Shown here: positions 35,740-45,190 of the stretch, piece after piece
Layout of the letters: every line of letters starts with the position of its first letter
Position numbering within the stretch: the stretch's first letter is position 1
Assembly: GCA_039819065.1 (NCBI GenBank)
Contig: JBCBSS010000016.1
Coordinates: 12,643-76,642 of the forward strand
From: JBCBSS01 sp039819065
GTDB taxonomy: Bacteria > Bacteroidota > Bacteroidia > Cytophagales > Cyclobacteriaceae
Direction: 5' to 3'
DNA: 64,000 nt
Translations under genes and position numbers: made by a program
The notes under the pieces: model-generated
The model's database searches: none
Told to the model about the DNA's origin: nothing
The model's input: only the letters and a program-made list of their open reading frames with translations

Positions 35740-36351
35740 TTAGCTAGCTTTCCACTTGATAGTACAGCCAATCGCTTTTGTCTTTTTGACTTCAACATCT
35801 TTATCGCCCATCAATGCATTTACTGCATTCTCTACATATTTTTCAGTCACATCACTAGCACTACGTGCATTATTGTCTATCGCGCCGATGTAATTAACAA
35901 CCAGTGATCCACCATCTTTTCCAAGTATGTAAACATGAGGTGTGTTGGTAGCACCATAGGCTTTGGCTATTTCCTGGGTATTGTCATAGACATAGGGGAA
36001 AGGATATTTCTGGTTCTTCGCCAGTTTCACCATTTCGTCAAAAGAATCACCAGGCTGGCGCATTGGGTCATTAGAATTTATGGCAATGACCGGAAATCCT
36101 TTTTCAGCATACATATTGTGCAGATCGATAATTCTTTGCTCGTACATCTGTGAGTAAGGGCAGGTATTACAAGTAAAAACTACGATAAAGCCTTTGGCGT
36201 TTTTGTAATCAGCCATTGAAACCATTTTACCATCTACATTCTTAAGCTTGAAGTCGATGGCCTTATCGCCTACCTCGTATCCTTTTTTTGGAGTAGTACC
36301 CGCAAAGAATAGCATCAGGCATACTACAGCAAGAAGTTTAGTCCTAAGCAT
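35740..36351 (-). CDS. Secreted thioredoxin-family protein (AhpC/TSA-Redoxin type)
   Basis: A 203-residue exported protein with a signal sequence (about 1-20) and a redoxin domain containing KGFIVVFTCNTCPYS with C61 and C64 as the redox pair, followed by IAINSNDPMRQPGDSFDEM and GATNTPHVYILGKDG with the cis-Pro. Similar to Bacteroidota thiol:disulfide or peroxiredoxin-like proteins. It lies 17 nt after the TlpA-like gene on the same strand, so they form a periplasmic redox operon. Confidence 0.85.
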   Translation of the reverse strand: MLRTKLLAVVCLMLFFAGTTPKKGYEVGDKAIDFKLKNVDGKMVSMADYKNAKGFIVVFTCNTCPYSQMYEQRIIDLHNMYAEKGFPVIAINSNDPMRQPGDSFDEMVKLAKNQKYPFPYVYDNTQEIAKAYGATNTPHVYILGKDGGSLVVNYIGAIDNNARSASDVTEKYVENAVNALMGDKDVEVKKTKAIGCTIKWKAS

Positions 36352-36368
36352 AGTCAGTTGAGTTTGAT

Positions 36369-36860
36369 TTAGTTTATAAATTCAGTTATTAATGCTTTAA
36401 GTTCGTGCTCTTCCAGTTCCTTTTCAATGAATTTTCTTTTACCGGTACGACCGTCTATAATGAGGGTCGCAGGAATAGCCCCTGTCCAACTTTTCTCCAC
36501 TTTGTCTATCCATGAGTTATAGTCTATCTCATCCAGTATGATCACTTTTGATTCGATCGATTTACGAGTCATGAATTTTTTTACACGCTCCTGCTGATCA
36601 GCAAAGTCAAGGCTGACCAAAGTGACCTTGACCTCATTCTTATCGAAGCTTTCGTCTAATGCCTCGAAGTAGGGTAACTCCTTTATACACGGAGCACACC
36701 AGGTAGCCCAAAAGTTGATCACCTTGATATGGTCTGTTTTTTCATTGATGATTTTATCCAGCGCTTCAAATTTCACCACTGGTGCATCCTGTGCCAGGCA
36801 GGTAACGCATATCGTCGAGCAAAAAAGAATAGTAATGAGGACAGGTTTCATAATTTTCAT
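36369..36860 (-). CDS. TlpA-like periplasmic thioredoxin
   Basis: An exported thioredoxin-fold protein with FWATWCAPCIKELPYF (CxxC at residues 55 and 58 from this start) and GAIPATLIIDGRTG with the cis-Pro. I take ATG 36860, which gives a compact signal peptide ending CLAQ; the frame is open to an ATG at 36908, adding 16 atypical residues. It likely reduces exported protein thiols or acts in cytochrome maturation; no ccm genes are nearby. First gene of the two-gene redox operon. Confidence 0.85.
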   Translation of the reverse strand: MKIMKPVLITILFCSTICVTCLAQDAPVVKFEALDKIINEKTDHIKVINFWATWCAPCIKELPYFEALDESFDKNEVKVTLVSLDFADQQERVKKFMTRKSIESKVIILDEIDYNSWIDKVEKSWTGAIPATLIIDGRTGKRKFIEKELEEHELKALITEFIN

Positions 36861-36908
36861 AACGGTTATAACCGACGTAAGTTTACTAACGTTATACCGA
36901 TTTTGCAT

Positions 36909-37453
36909 AATAGACGAGTTAGATTGATATATTGGAGAAATATAACTTTTTGAAGTCGCTCAAATGGTGTAACTACCGGGGGAGGCACATCGCATGAAGA
37001 TTTATTAAAATATTTAACATGCGCATAATATTAGAATAAAACTTGTATAACATCATGAGAATTGATTTTGTTGAAGCAAATAATAATTTTTTTTAAAAAA
37101 ATTTGACAAAAACCACATTTAGCTCAAGTAACTTTCATGTAAGATTCGTGTTCTAAATTGTCGTTTTTTACATTCAATGAAAGTCTATTTTATACAAAAA
37201 GAAGATTTGTAATTTGCAATTAAAAGTTTTCCACATTTGGCGGAAGTTATCCACAGGAGTAGTCCGATTTAATATAAGTATCTGTAAATTAGATACTTAC
37301 GTACCAAAAACTAAATTTATGCTTTGTGGACAACTCAATCAAAAAAAGTACACTTGTTTTTGTGGCCTAATTTAGCATACAAACCAGCGTCTTCAGCCTT
37401 AGGCTTTGATTTTCAAAAAATTAGCGTTCTTATGTAAGTTTTGAAAACGGCAA
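36909..37453. other. 545-bp AT-rich gene-free region with DnaA-box-like cluster, candidate oriC
   Basis: No credible coding frame. It contains TTTTCCACA (37227-37235), a perfect TTATCCACA (37247-37255) exactly 20 bp further on, and on the other strand TTGTCCACA (37325-37333, one mismatch). A very A/T-rich tract (about 37060-37110, with long T and A runs) lies to the left, and a 9-bp inverted repeat TAAGTATCT/AGATACTTA (37275-37283, 37291-37299) lies between the boxes. It also holds the 3' end of the ClC gene and the TlpA gene promoter. Origin status is inference; dnaA is not in the window. Confidence 0.4.
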
Positions 37454-39232
37454 TTATTCCTTGTGCTGACTGATGAGTTTATTGCGGTAGGTGTTAAAAA
37501 TTCGTGATTTAGACACGAAGCCGACATATTTCCCATTGTCAATGACCGGAAGGTTCCATGCCTGGGTAACCTCAAATTTACTCATGACAGATTGCATATT
37601 TTCATGAGAGGAAACAGTAGCAGGAGGAGAATGCATGAGCGTTTCTATCGTTGTCCTCTCTCTCAATTCGGAGTCGAACATGATGTCTCTTATGTCATCC
37701 AATGTGATGATACCTGCGAGCTCCTGTTTTTCATTAACGACCGGAAAAATATTCCGTTTCGATATTTTGACCAGATCAACCAATTCCCCCAGAGTAGCCT
37801 TAGGATGAATTTGCAAGAGATCCTTTTCAACTATTTTTTTCATGTTGATCAGGCTAAGTACTTGCCGGTCTTTATCGTATTGGATCAAGTCACCGCTTTC
37901 AATGAGGTTCTTGGTATAAAGCGAGTGCTTCTCGAAGAATGAACCAGTATTATAAGCAATAGCCGATACGAGCATAAGCGGAACAAATAGCTGGTATCCA
38001 CTGGTGATCTCGGCAATCAGGAATATGGCTGTCAGTGGTGCGTATAGTACCCCACTCATTACACCACACATCCCGACCAACGTAAAGTTACTGGTACTCA
38101 CCACGTTTGAGCCGTAGAAGAAATTGATGGTATTGGAAAAAAGAAATCCTGTTACACCTCCGATAAAAAGAGAAGGTGCGAATATTCCTCCACTACCACC
38201 TGATCCTATAGTAAGCGATGAAGCAATTGGTTTGATCAATAATACCCCAAAAAGAAATAGGAGTAGAAAGCCAGTGTTTTCGATCTCATCAAAGAACAGG
38301 CTTCTACTAAATACATTGGTAGTATCTCCGGCCAGTAGTGCTTTGATGGTATCATAGCCTTCGCCATAGATTGGCGGGAAGATGAAGATAATGAGGCCGA
38401 GTAAGATACCGCCGGTCAATACCCTCCCTAAGTTGTTCTTTACCCTGCTGATGAAGCGTTCTACGCGGTAAGTAACTCTAGTAAAGTAAACAGATACCAA
38501 CCCACAAATAATACCCAGCAATATATAGAATGGCACATCAGCGGCAATGAAGTTATCCCTTAGTCTGAAAGAGAACAATACATGCTCGCCCAGCAGGGTC
38601 AAGGATACCAGAGATCCAAAAACGGATGAGATTAATAGTGGAATGAACGTAGAAATGGTCGCTTCAGCTAAAATGACCTCCAGACTGAAGATGACTCCAG
38701 CAACAGGTGAGTTGAATATAGCACTAACAGCTGCTGCTGCGCCACAACCAATGAGCAGTGTTCTTTTCTTATAATTCAGGTGCATAACCGATCCAATGTT
38801 GGATCCTATGGCTGAACCGGTAACCACTATAGGGGCCTCTAACCCTACAGAACCACCAAAGCCTACGGTAATGGCACTGGTCACCATTCTAGAAAACATC
38901 ATAGTTCTCTTGACGATACTTGATCTCTTGGAGATGATGTATAGAATCGTGGTAATACCATGGCCCAGGTTTTCCCTGAAAATATATTTCGCCACCAGCG
39001 AGGTGACCAGTATACCTAGCAACGGGTAGCTGAGGTACAAAAGGTTAGCGTATTCTATATTAAATCCACCAGTTAGCAACTGTTGGATAAAATGAACAAG
39101 CTCTTTAAGAACGACAGCCGCAAACCCGGATATAACACCAATAAGGGCACTCAAAATGATAATGAATGTCCGGTTGTTAAGATACTTAAGACGCCAAATC
39201 AGAAACTTTACCCTGAGGTCCTTAAAGCTCAA
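37454..39232 (-). CDS. ClC-family chloride channel/transporter with C-terminal CBS pair
   Basis: A 592-residue membrane protein with about ten hydrophobic helices and then a CBS-domain pair (about 440-585). Selectivity-filter segments are recognisable: GSVGLEAPIV (with the gating Glu), GSGGSGGIFAPSLFIGG and the Tyr-containing SAIAYNTGS region. The Glu suggests H+/Cl- exchange; the proton glutamate cannot be placed confidently by eye. CBS pairs usually bind adenine nucleotides and gate transport. Its promoter region is shared with the divergent nitronate monooxygenase gene. Confidence 0.92.
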   Translation of the reverse strand: MSFKDLRVKFLIWRLKYLNNRTFIIILSALIGVISGFAAVVLKELVHFIQQLLTGGFNIEYANLLYLSYPLLGILVTSLVAKYIFRENLGHGITTILYIISKRSSIVKRTMMFSRMVTSAITVGFGGSVGLEAPIVVTGSAIGSNIGSVMHLNYKKRTLLIGCGAAAAVSAIFNSPVAGVIFSLEVILAEATISTFIPLLISSVFGSLVSLTLLGEHVLFSFRLRDNFIAADVPFYILLGIICGLVSVYFTRVTYRVERFISRVKNNLGRVLTGGILLGLIIFIFPPIYGEGYDTIKALLAGDTTNVFSRSLFFDEIENTGFLLLFLFGVLLIKPIASSLTIGSGGSGGIFAPSLFIGGVTGFLFSNTINFFYGSNVVSTSNFTLVGMCGVMSGVLYAPLTAIFLIAEITSGYQLFVPLMLVSAIAYNTGSFFEKHSLYTKNLIESGDLIQYDKDRQVLSLINMKKIVEKDLLQIHPKATLGELVDLVKISKRNIFPVVNEKQELAGIITLDDIRDIMFDSELRERTTIETLMHSPPATVSSHENMQSVMSKFEVTQAWNLPVIDNGKYVGFVSKSRIFNTYRNKLISQHKE

Positions 39233-39403
39233 TGAATTGATTGTTTAGATTGAAAAATGCAGCTGTTGCAAAGTTAAAACAATAGCCCACAAATAGTCCA
39301 TCTTGACCACATAGTTTGACAATCTGAACAAGGGATGACAATTACCTTTCTATAAGTCTATTTGTTTTCTAAATTAACCGTTCCTTCTTACACCATTTGA
39401 TAC

Positions 39404-40351
39404 ATGAAAAACCGGATTACAAAGCTTTTTAATATTGAATATCCCATCATCCAGGCTGGGATGGTATGGTGCAGTGGCTGGAAGCTCGCATCGGCAGTGA
39501 GCAATGCTGGTGGGCTTGGTTTGATCGGTGCTGGCTCCATGCATCCCGATACATTAAGAGAGCACATACAAAAGTGTAAACAAGCGACCCAGAAGCCTTT
39601 CGGTGTCAACGTTCCTTTGCTATATCCGGAGATCGAAAAGATCATGCGTATCATTGTAGAAGAAGATGTCAAGATTGTGTTTACATCTGCGGGAAACCCG
39701 AAAGTGTGGGCAGGCTTGCTCAAGCAACAAGGGGTAAAAGTGGTGCATGTGGTATCAAGTGTGAAATTCGCTCGGAAAAGTGAAGAAGCTGGTGTTGATG
39801 CTGTCGTGGCCGAAGGGTTCGAAGCTGGTGGGCACAATGGCAGGGAAGAGACCACTACTTTCTGCCTGCTACCCATGGTGAGCGAACAGGTTTCTATACC
39901 ATTAATCGCTGCCGGTGGCATTGGCAGCGGGAAAGCTATGCTGGCTGCTATGGCCTTAGGGGCAGAAGGCGTCCAAGTCGGTACCCGGTTCGCCACTTCC
40001 ATAGAATCGTCGGCCCATGAAAATTTCAAGCAACGCGTGGTAGCATCATCAGAGGGGGATACGATTCTAACGATGAAACAGCTCACTCCGGTGCGCCTCA
40101 TTAAAAATCAATTCTATGAGCAGGTCAAATCTGCCGAAGAAGCAGGAGCGGATAAAGAGGAGATCAAAAGGATTCTAGGCATAAGGAGGTCGAAGTTGGG
40201 AATTTTTGAGGGTGACCTTGAGGAGGGAGAGTTGGAAATTGGACAAGTTTCAGCCGCCATCGCAGCAGTTCAACCAGCTCAAGATATACTATTAGATATA
40301 TGGAATGATTTTCTAACCAGAAAAAGTGAATTACAAAACCTGTTTTCATGA
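39404..40351 (+). CDS. Nitronate monooxygenase (NMO/2-nitropropane dioxygenase family)
   Basis: A 315-residue FMN TIM-barrel with EYPIIQAGMVWCSG at the start, the AGGLGLIGAGSMHPDTL segment, EGFEAGGHNGREE (phosphate/active-site loop, catalytic His in GGH) and AAGGIGSGKAMLAAMALGAEGVQVGTRF. Enzymes of this family oxidise nitronates and some related carbanions. It overlaps the following VOC gene by 4 nt (ATGA), which suggests a coupled two-gene operon. Confidence 0.9.
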   Translation: MKNRITKLFNIEYPIIQAGMVWCSGWKLASAVSNAGGLGLIGAGSMHPDTLREHIQKCKQATQKPFGVNVPLLYPEIEKIMRIIVEEDVKIVFTSAGNPKVWAGLLKQQGVKVVHVVSSVKFARKSEEAGVDAVVAEGFEAGGHNGREETTTFCLLPMVSEQVSIPLIAAGGIGSGKAMLAAMALGAEGVQVGTRFATSIESSAHENFKQRVVASSEGDTILTMKQLTPVRLIKNQFYEQVKSAEEAGADKEEIKRILGIRRSKLGIFEGDLEEGELEIGQVSAAIAAVQPAQDILLDIWNDFLTRKSELQNLFS

Positions 40352-40746
40352 AAATAAATTTTTCTCAGATCAAAGAAACCTGCCTTTATATTAGTGACGT
40401 TGATAAAAGCGATGCTTTCTATCACGGCATTTTAGGATTGCCGGTCATTAGTAAGGTAGCCGGTAAGCACATTTTTTTCCGTGCAGGGTCTAGTGTATTA
40501 TTATGTTTCATCGCTGAAGACTCGAAGACAAAAACAAGCCCTCCGGGTCACTATGCTCATGGTAAGCAGCACTTTGCTTTCGAAGTAGAAAGTGAAGCTT
40601 ATGATAGTACCAAAGCCTATTTCACCGATACGCTTAACATTGAAATTATTGATAAAGTGATTTGGAAAAGTGGTCAGGAATCTTTCTATTTTCATGACCC
40701 GGACGGTCACATACTCGAAGTAGTACCAAAAGGCATCTGGGATTAA
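40348..40746 (+). CDS. VOC-superfamily (glyoxalase/bleomycin-resistance fold) protein
   Basis: A 132-residue metal-binding domain of paired beta-alpha-beta-beta-beta units: CLYISDVDKSDAFYHGILGLPVI at the N-terminus, HFAFEVESEAYDSTKAYF in the middle and FYFHDPDGHILEVV with the conserved Glu at the end. Could be a lyase, dioxygenase or thiol transferase; no specific substrate can be named. Coupled to the nitronate monooxygenase gene. Confidence 0.85.
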   Translation: MKINFSQIKETCLYISDVDKSDAFYHGILGLPVISKVAGKHIFFRAGSSVLLCFIAEDSKTKTSPPGHYAHGKQHFAFEVESEAYDSTKAYFTDTLNIEIIDKVIWKSGQESFYFHDPDGHILEVVPKGIWD

Positions 40747-40987
40747 TGCAGTTTTATCGCATAGAACAAGTATCTGATTTATACATTTTAAGGATAAGGT
40801 CCTAATATTTTTATATCACTTAGTATATTGAAAACTAAAGCCCTTTGTCTCTACTATGACTTATATCATAGTGAAATCTAGTTATAATTATTATTTAGTC
40901 GTTCACTTGCAAAGCATCTAGTGCCTTGTCTCTCTTAGTCGTCGGACGGGCAAATGATCACTTTTTTAATTCTGAAGTTCCCTGAGT

Positions 40988-42070
40988 ATGCCAAGTAGCT
41001 ATGATTATGTAATCAACGCCATAGAGTTGTTTCCAGATCCAATACTAATAGTTGACAAATCCGGTCTTATTTTATCATGCAATAATCAGCTCTCAAAATT
41101 CTTCGGCTATAGTCGAGAAGAATTACTAAAGCAGCCAATCAGCGTGCTGATTCCGTCTCGATATCATGAGCATCATCACAAGCACGTAGCATCCTTTGGC
41201 CATGCCAATACCTCGAGAAAGATGGGTGAAGGCTTAAAACTGTTTGCGCTCAAAAAAGACGGCGCAGAGGTGGATGTTGACATCGCCCTGGCCCCTCTGG
41301 AAACCAATGACGGTGAGGCTTATACCATGGCCGTAATTCGAGATATATCAGATAAGCGCCAATTCGAAGTTTCTTTACTCGAAAAAAATGAAAAGCTGGC
41401 CAAGCTCAATAATGAGTTGAAGAAATTCGCCCACATTGTATCCCACGATCTTAAATCGCCTCTGGGCAGAATAAAAGCCTTGGCTTCACTATTAAAACAA
41501 GGTGCCAGTTGCAATGACAGTAAGGAGTACCACGATATATCGATACTGCTACAGGAAAACATCGAGGGGATGGAAAGGCTGATACAGGGCATATTAAGAA
41601 ATGCCGAACTCGACGAAGAATCGCCCAAACAGCATCACTTTGTCGACCTGAATCAAATGGTCGATGAATTGAAAAAGTTGATATACATTCCAGATCACTT
41701 CCATATTCAAGTAAAGGATACTTTACCGACTATTAAGGGGAATCGTACACAGCTCATTCAGCTTTTCATGAACTTGATTTCTAATGCCGTCAAATACAAT
41801 GATAAAGATCGAGGTTTATTGGAAATTGGCTACGAGGATGAGGCCGATGCATACTCGTTCTACTTTGCGGATAATGGCCAAGTGGTCGCGCCTGAAAAAC
41901 GGGATGTGATATTCAAGCTTTTTGGTAGGGAAAGTACGCTCAAATCAGAGCAGTCTCAGGGCATAGGCCTCAATACCGTGCGCGAGATTGTGATGGATGC
42001 ACAGGGTGAGTTGTGGTACACAGAAAGTCCACTTGGGGGCTCTTGCTTCCGGTTTACCTGGAAGAAATAA
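40988..42070 (+). CDS. Soluble PAS-domain sensor histidine kinase
   Basis: A 360-residue cytosolic kinase without TM segments. PAS domain about 1-125 (AIELFPDPILIVDKSGLILSCN, PISVLIPSRYHEHH), a short coiled coil, then HisKA with phosphoacceptor H153 in HIVSHDLKSPLG and a HATPase_c domain with NLISNAVKYND (N box), a DNG motif and SQGIGLNTVREIV (G2 box). No adjacent response regulator; the stand-alone receiver at 21483 is 19 kb away and degenerate. Confidence 0.9.
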   Translation: MPSSYDYVINAIELFPDPILIVDKSGLILSCNNQLSKFFGYSREELLKQPISVLIPSRYHEHHHKHVASFGHANTSRKMGEGLKLFALKKDGAEVDVDIALAPLETNDGEAYTMAVIRDISDKRQFEVSLLEKNEKLAKLNNELKKFAHIVSHDLKSPLGRIKALASLLKQGASCNDSKEYHDISILLQENIEGMERLIQGILRNAELDEESPKQHHFVDLNQMVDELKKLIYIPDHFHIQVKDTLPTIKGNRTQLIQLFMNLISNAVKYNDKDRGLLEIGYEDEADAYSFYFADNGQVVAPEKRDVIFKLFGRESTLKSEQSQGIGLNTVREIVMDAQGELWYTESPLGGSCFRFTWKK

Positions 42071-42072
42071 GC

Positions 42073-42393
42073 TTAAGATCTTGCTGGGAAGATAGCGTCC
42101 GAAAGTGCCTTCTTCAGGTTATCCAACCCTACTTTAGCATCATCCGATTGAGGAATTGATTCTTGCTGCTCCTCTACGTTGAAAATGTTTTCCAACCAAA
42201 AAGTGTAGTCTGAATACTGGACGCAGTCTCTCAAAATAATGTTATCCCTTAAAATCTTTATTAGGGTGTCTTCTGTAAGCCAGTCGGCAATGGCTACCCG
42301 CTGTTCTTCCGGCAGATTCACCATACGCACGTACTCTATACCTTTATAATTCTCCGGTTTGACCTTTTGCATATTGACTAGGCGATGATGCAT
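42073..42393 (-). CDS. Hypothetical 106-residue protein
   Basis: Not recognised. A soluble acidic protein, MHHRLVNMQKVKPENYK at the start, a central LPEEQRVAIADWL and an EEQQESIPQSDD linker before a final amphipathic helix. The start at 42393 is supported by AAGGAGG on the minus strand about 13 nt upstream, a rare clear Shine-Dalgarno sequence for this genome; Met8 (42372) is the alternative. Its 3' end nearly touches the convergent PAS kinase gene. Confidence 0.55.
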   Translation of the reverse strand: MHHRLVNMQKVKPENYKGIEYVRMVNLPEEQRVAIADWLTEDTLIKILRDNIILRDCVQYSDYTFWLENIFNVEEQQESIPQSDDAKVGLDNLKKALSDAIFPARS

Positions 42394-42945
42394 AAAAACT
42401 AAGGCACCTCCTTAATAATATTACTAAAAAATGTTCTTGCTTGCAATTTATTCCATATCGAGCAAAAGTGTAACCAAAGGTTAAAGCTTCTTGCTACACT
42501 TAAAACTACGACATAAATAAAAGACATTATTAAATATAGTATGAAATAAACGTTAAGAAAGTAGTCTATAGATGAATATAGTATCTACTTACACTACTAG
42601 GTATTTGCACTATTTAAATTCACACTTTTAAAATGTAAAGTGAACAAACTTGCGCTTGTACTTTACCTTTAACCGAATATATCAACATACCTTAGACAAC
42701 TACAGCCACCAAAGGTTTAATCAAATGTGATTATTAATTGTCCCAACGAGCACCTAAAATAAGTCAAAAGAATTCAAATGCTCACTTTTCTGGTTGAGTT
42801 GTGCATATTCCTTTGGCTTTTCTCAGGATTTATTCGAATGTTTGGTTACTATATAATTTAAAGTTTAATAAAGAAAAGCAGTTTAAGATTCTTTTTAAAG
42901 GATTGAACTCGATTATTTAATTTTTAACGTCAAATATTACTAATT
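42394..42945. other. 552-bp AT-rich intergenic region upstream of the GG-leader peptide gene
   Basis: No coding frame of note on either strand. It carries the leader of the 106-residue gene (with its Shine-Dalgarno) and the upstream control region of the peptide gene. No exact TAnnTTTG box was found in the last 100 bp; TATAATTT near 42852 is the nearest partial match. The size of this space suggests regulation of the peptide/kinase locus. Confidence 0.5.
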
Positions 42946-43113
42946 ATGAAACTTAGTAAAAACCGCCACACAAACACGCTTGACCATCTGAGTACAACAT
43001 GGAAGGTATTTTCGATTCAAGAGTTATGCCATATTCAAGGTGGAACTGGTAACAGTCAAAGTCAAGTAAGCGGAGATGGAGGTGGCACCTCTAAAAAAGA
43101 AGGAGAAGAATAG
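42946..43113 (+). CDS. Small peptide precursor with double-glycine leader
   Basis: A 55-residue frame from ATG 42946 to TAG 43113. Residues 22-33 read FSIQELCHIQGG, matching the double-glycine leader consensus (L/F-12, S-11, E-8, L-7, I/M-4, G-2, G-1) recognised by C39-peptidase ABC exporters. Cleavage after G33 would release a 22-residue core, TGNSQSQVSGDGGG and a charged TSKKEGEE end, rich in G and S, hydrophilic and Cys-free, so not a lanthipeptide or disulfide bacteriocin. No exporter or modification enzyme is nearby. The TPR histidine kinase follows 110 bp downstream on the same strand, suggesting a signal peptide. Confidence 0.62.
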   Translation: MKLSKNRHTNTLDHLSTTWKVFSIQELCHIQGGTGNSQSQVSGDGGGTSKKEGEE

Positions 43114-43223
43114 CAAGGGTGTAGAAGTTGCCGCTTTTAGAAGCATTTTTAGAATTATAACAAGTTAATTATAGCATATTTCTTGTTTCTAAATTTAAAT
43201 TATTGTTATTTTAGTTTTAAGAT

Positions 43224-45131
43224 TTGTATGATTTGCGTCATTTGAAACTATTTGTTTACATATTTCTATTGTTGTCTGGTTGTCTGATTTTAACTTCTTG
43301 CGAGCAAACGACAGACATAGAACCCGAATTAGTTGATATATCTCTTTTGGCTAATGAAGCTTATGCCAACAAGGAATATGCTATTGCTCTTGATTTCACC
43401 AATCAATATTTAAGTCTTGCGGAAGGGTTTAGTGAACAAGAATTAAGTAGTGCATATTATCTTAAAGGTAAGATCAAAAGAAGACAAAAAAGGCCTATAG
43501 AGGCTCTGAATTACTACTTAAAGTCTCTCAAAATCCGAGAAAATCTTGGAAATGACGAGTTGGTGATTCAATCATTAAATAGTATTTCTCTGCTTTTCTT
43601 GTACAACGGTAGTGCGGACCACGCTATAGAATACCAAAAACGTGCTGTTCTAATTCAATCAGATTTGGACTTAGCATTAATAAAAGCCAAGTCATTGAGA
43701 AACTTAGCGTTAGCTTATGAAGAGAATGGAGAATTAACAAAAGCCAAGACTAACTATCAGTTGTCATTGCAAATCTATTTAGAGCAGAATGACAAAATGC
43801 GTGTTGCCACTTTGTACAATGACTTAGGAACGGTTGCAGTCAGTAATAAAGAATTTGAGTCTGCTTTAGAGTATTTTAACAAATCATTGGATATACATCA
43901 AGCTATTGGCGATGTTGAGGGTACTGCTCATGCTCAAAATAACATTGGTTATGTAATGATCCTATTGGAAAAATATAACGAATCATTGCCTCTTTTAAGT
44001 GAAGCTATCCAGCTATTTGATGAAATTGATTTGACTGACGCGTTGATAAATTCTTACCAAAATCAAGCTACCGTTTGGAGACAATTGCACGAGCTTGAAA
44101 GTGCTATAACTACATTAAAACGTGCTGAGTTATTAGCAAAATCTGGAGCTGAGCTACAGGTTCTTCAAACAATTTATTCAGACTTATCAGATACTTATCA
44201 ACTTCAAAATAAGAGTGATCTGTCCCGCTTTTACAAAGTTGAATCAGAAAATATTATTAAAAAGATTGAAGCGGAAGATAGAGAACGAATTCTACTCGAA
44301 ATCACCAAAAAATACGAAATAGAGCAGGCAGAAAAAGAGTTTCTATTAGCGGAGCTTCAGGTGGCTAATGACTCACAAAAGATTCAGCTTTTTGATCGAC
44401 TGATCATGTTGTTAGGCATTTTGCTTGGACTCATCATTACCCTGTACTTTGCCGGGCGTTTTTATTCACAAAAGCGCTACATGAGCAACTTGCTGAACCT
44501 AATAGCGCATGACGTGCGCAATCCACTGAACCATATTACCGGCGCCTCTTATTTACTCAGGCATGCTCCTGAAACAGCGGATGAACAGGCTAAGCTCATA
44601 GAAGGTACGGTAACACATATTAAATCGATGATCAGTAATCTGCTGGAACAGAAGGAAGACCCTCGCCTCGCTCATGTGGTAATAGACCCTAGTGATGCCA
44701 TATTCAGTACACTTAGAGGTCATCGTATTGTCGCCAGTAATAAGGGCATCGAAATCATAGACGACATCATCGTAGGGGAATTTATCAAGATCAACCTGCC
44801 CATATATACGCAAGCAGTGGACAACCTGATCAGTAACGCCATCAAGTTTAGTGAACCGAAGACCAACGTAGAGGTTGCCTTGTTTATCGGAGAAAGCGAA
44901 CTCATTCTGAAAGTGAGTGATCAAGGTCCAGGTATCTGTTCAGAAGACCTTACGAAGCTATTCAGGAAAAAGGGACGCTTGTCCAACAGACCTACGGCCG
45001 GAGAATCTTCGCTCGGACTTGGTCTTTACATCACCAAGAAGAATATCGAGGCCATGAATGGTAAGATTTGGTGTACCTCTGAAGCTGGGCAAGGCTCTCA
45101 TTTCTACATTGCTTTTCCGCTGGCTGACTAA
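43224..45131 (+). CDS. TPR-domain sensor histidine kinase with lipoprotein-like N-terminus
   Basis: A 635-residue kinase from TTG 43224 (TTG at 43233 or 43242 are alternatives; no ATG lies in frame before the signal peptide). A hydrophobic signal ends at LTSC (Cys26), then about eight TPR units (35-330), a coiled coil, one TM helix (about 392-412), HisKA with H429 in IAHDVRNPLNH and HATPase_c with NLISNAIKFSE and SSLGLGLYITKKN. Periplasmic TPRs would sense and the kinase faces the cytosol. No partner regulator adjacent. A GG-leader peptide gene precedes it. Confidence 0.88.
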   Translation: MYDLRHLKLFVYIFLLLSGCLILTSCEQTTDIEPELVDISLLANEAYANKEYAIALDFTNQYLSLAEGFSEQELSSAYYLKGKIKRRQKRPIEALNYYLKSLKIRENLGNDELVIQSLNSISLLFLYNGSADHAIEYQKRAVLIQSDLDLALIKAKSLRNLALAYEENGELTKAKTNYQLSLQIYLEQNDKMRVATLYNDLGTVAVSNKEFESALEYFNKSLDIHQAIGDVEGTAHAQNNIGYVMILLEKYNESLPLLSEAIQLFDEIDLTDALINSYQNQATVWRQLHELESAITTLKRAELLAKSGAELQVLQTIYSDLSDTYQLQNKSDLSRFYKVESENIIKKIEAEDRERILLEITKKYEIEQAEKEFLLAELQVANDSQKIQLFDRLIMLLGILLGLIITLYFAGRFYSQKRYMSNLLNLIAHDVRNPLNHITGASYLLRHAPETADEQAKLIEGTVTHIKSMISNLLEQKEDPRLAHVVIDPSDAIFSTLRGHRIVASNKGIEIIDDIIVGEFIKINLPIYTQAVDNLISNAIKFSEPKTNVEVALFIGESELILKVSDQGPGICSEDLTKLFRKKGRLSNRPTAGESSLGLGLYITKKNIEAMNGKIWCTSEAGQGSHFYIAFPLAD

Positions 45132-45190
45132 GCCAATTCATACCATATTCTCATTTTAGTCGTTCACATAGGTATAACAACTCCTATGAT

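Noticed and set aside
39388..40101. 237-codon frame antisense to the nitronate monooxygenase gene
   Set aside because: The opposite strand encodes an intact flavoenzyme with all motifs; the antisense protein has no domain and is Ser/Pro-rich.
40897..45173. Shared TTTAGTCGTTCAC before the PAS kinase gene and the peptidase-like gene
   Set aside because: A 13-mer match of this kind is expected several times by chance in a 64-kb window and no further similarity surrounds it.
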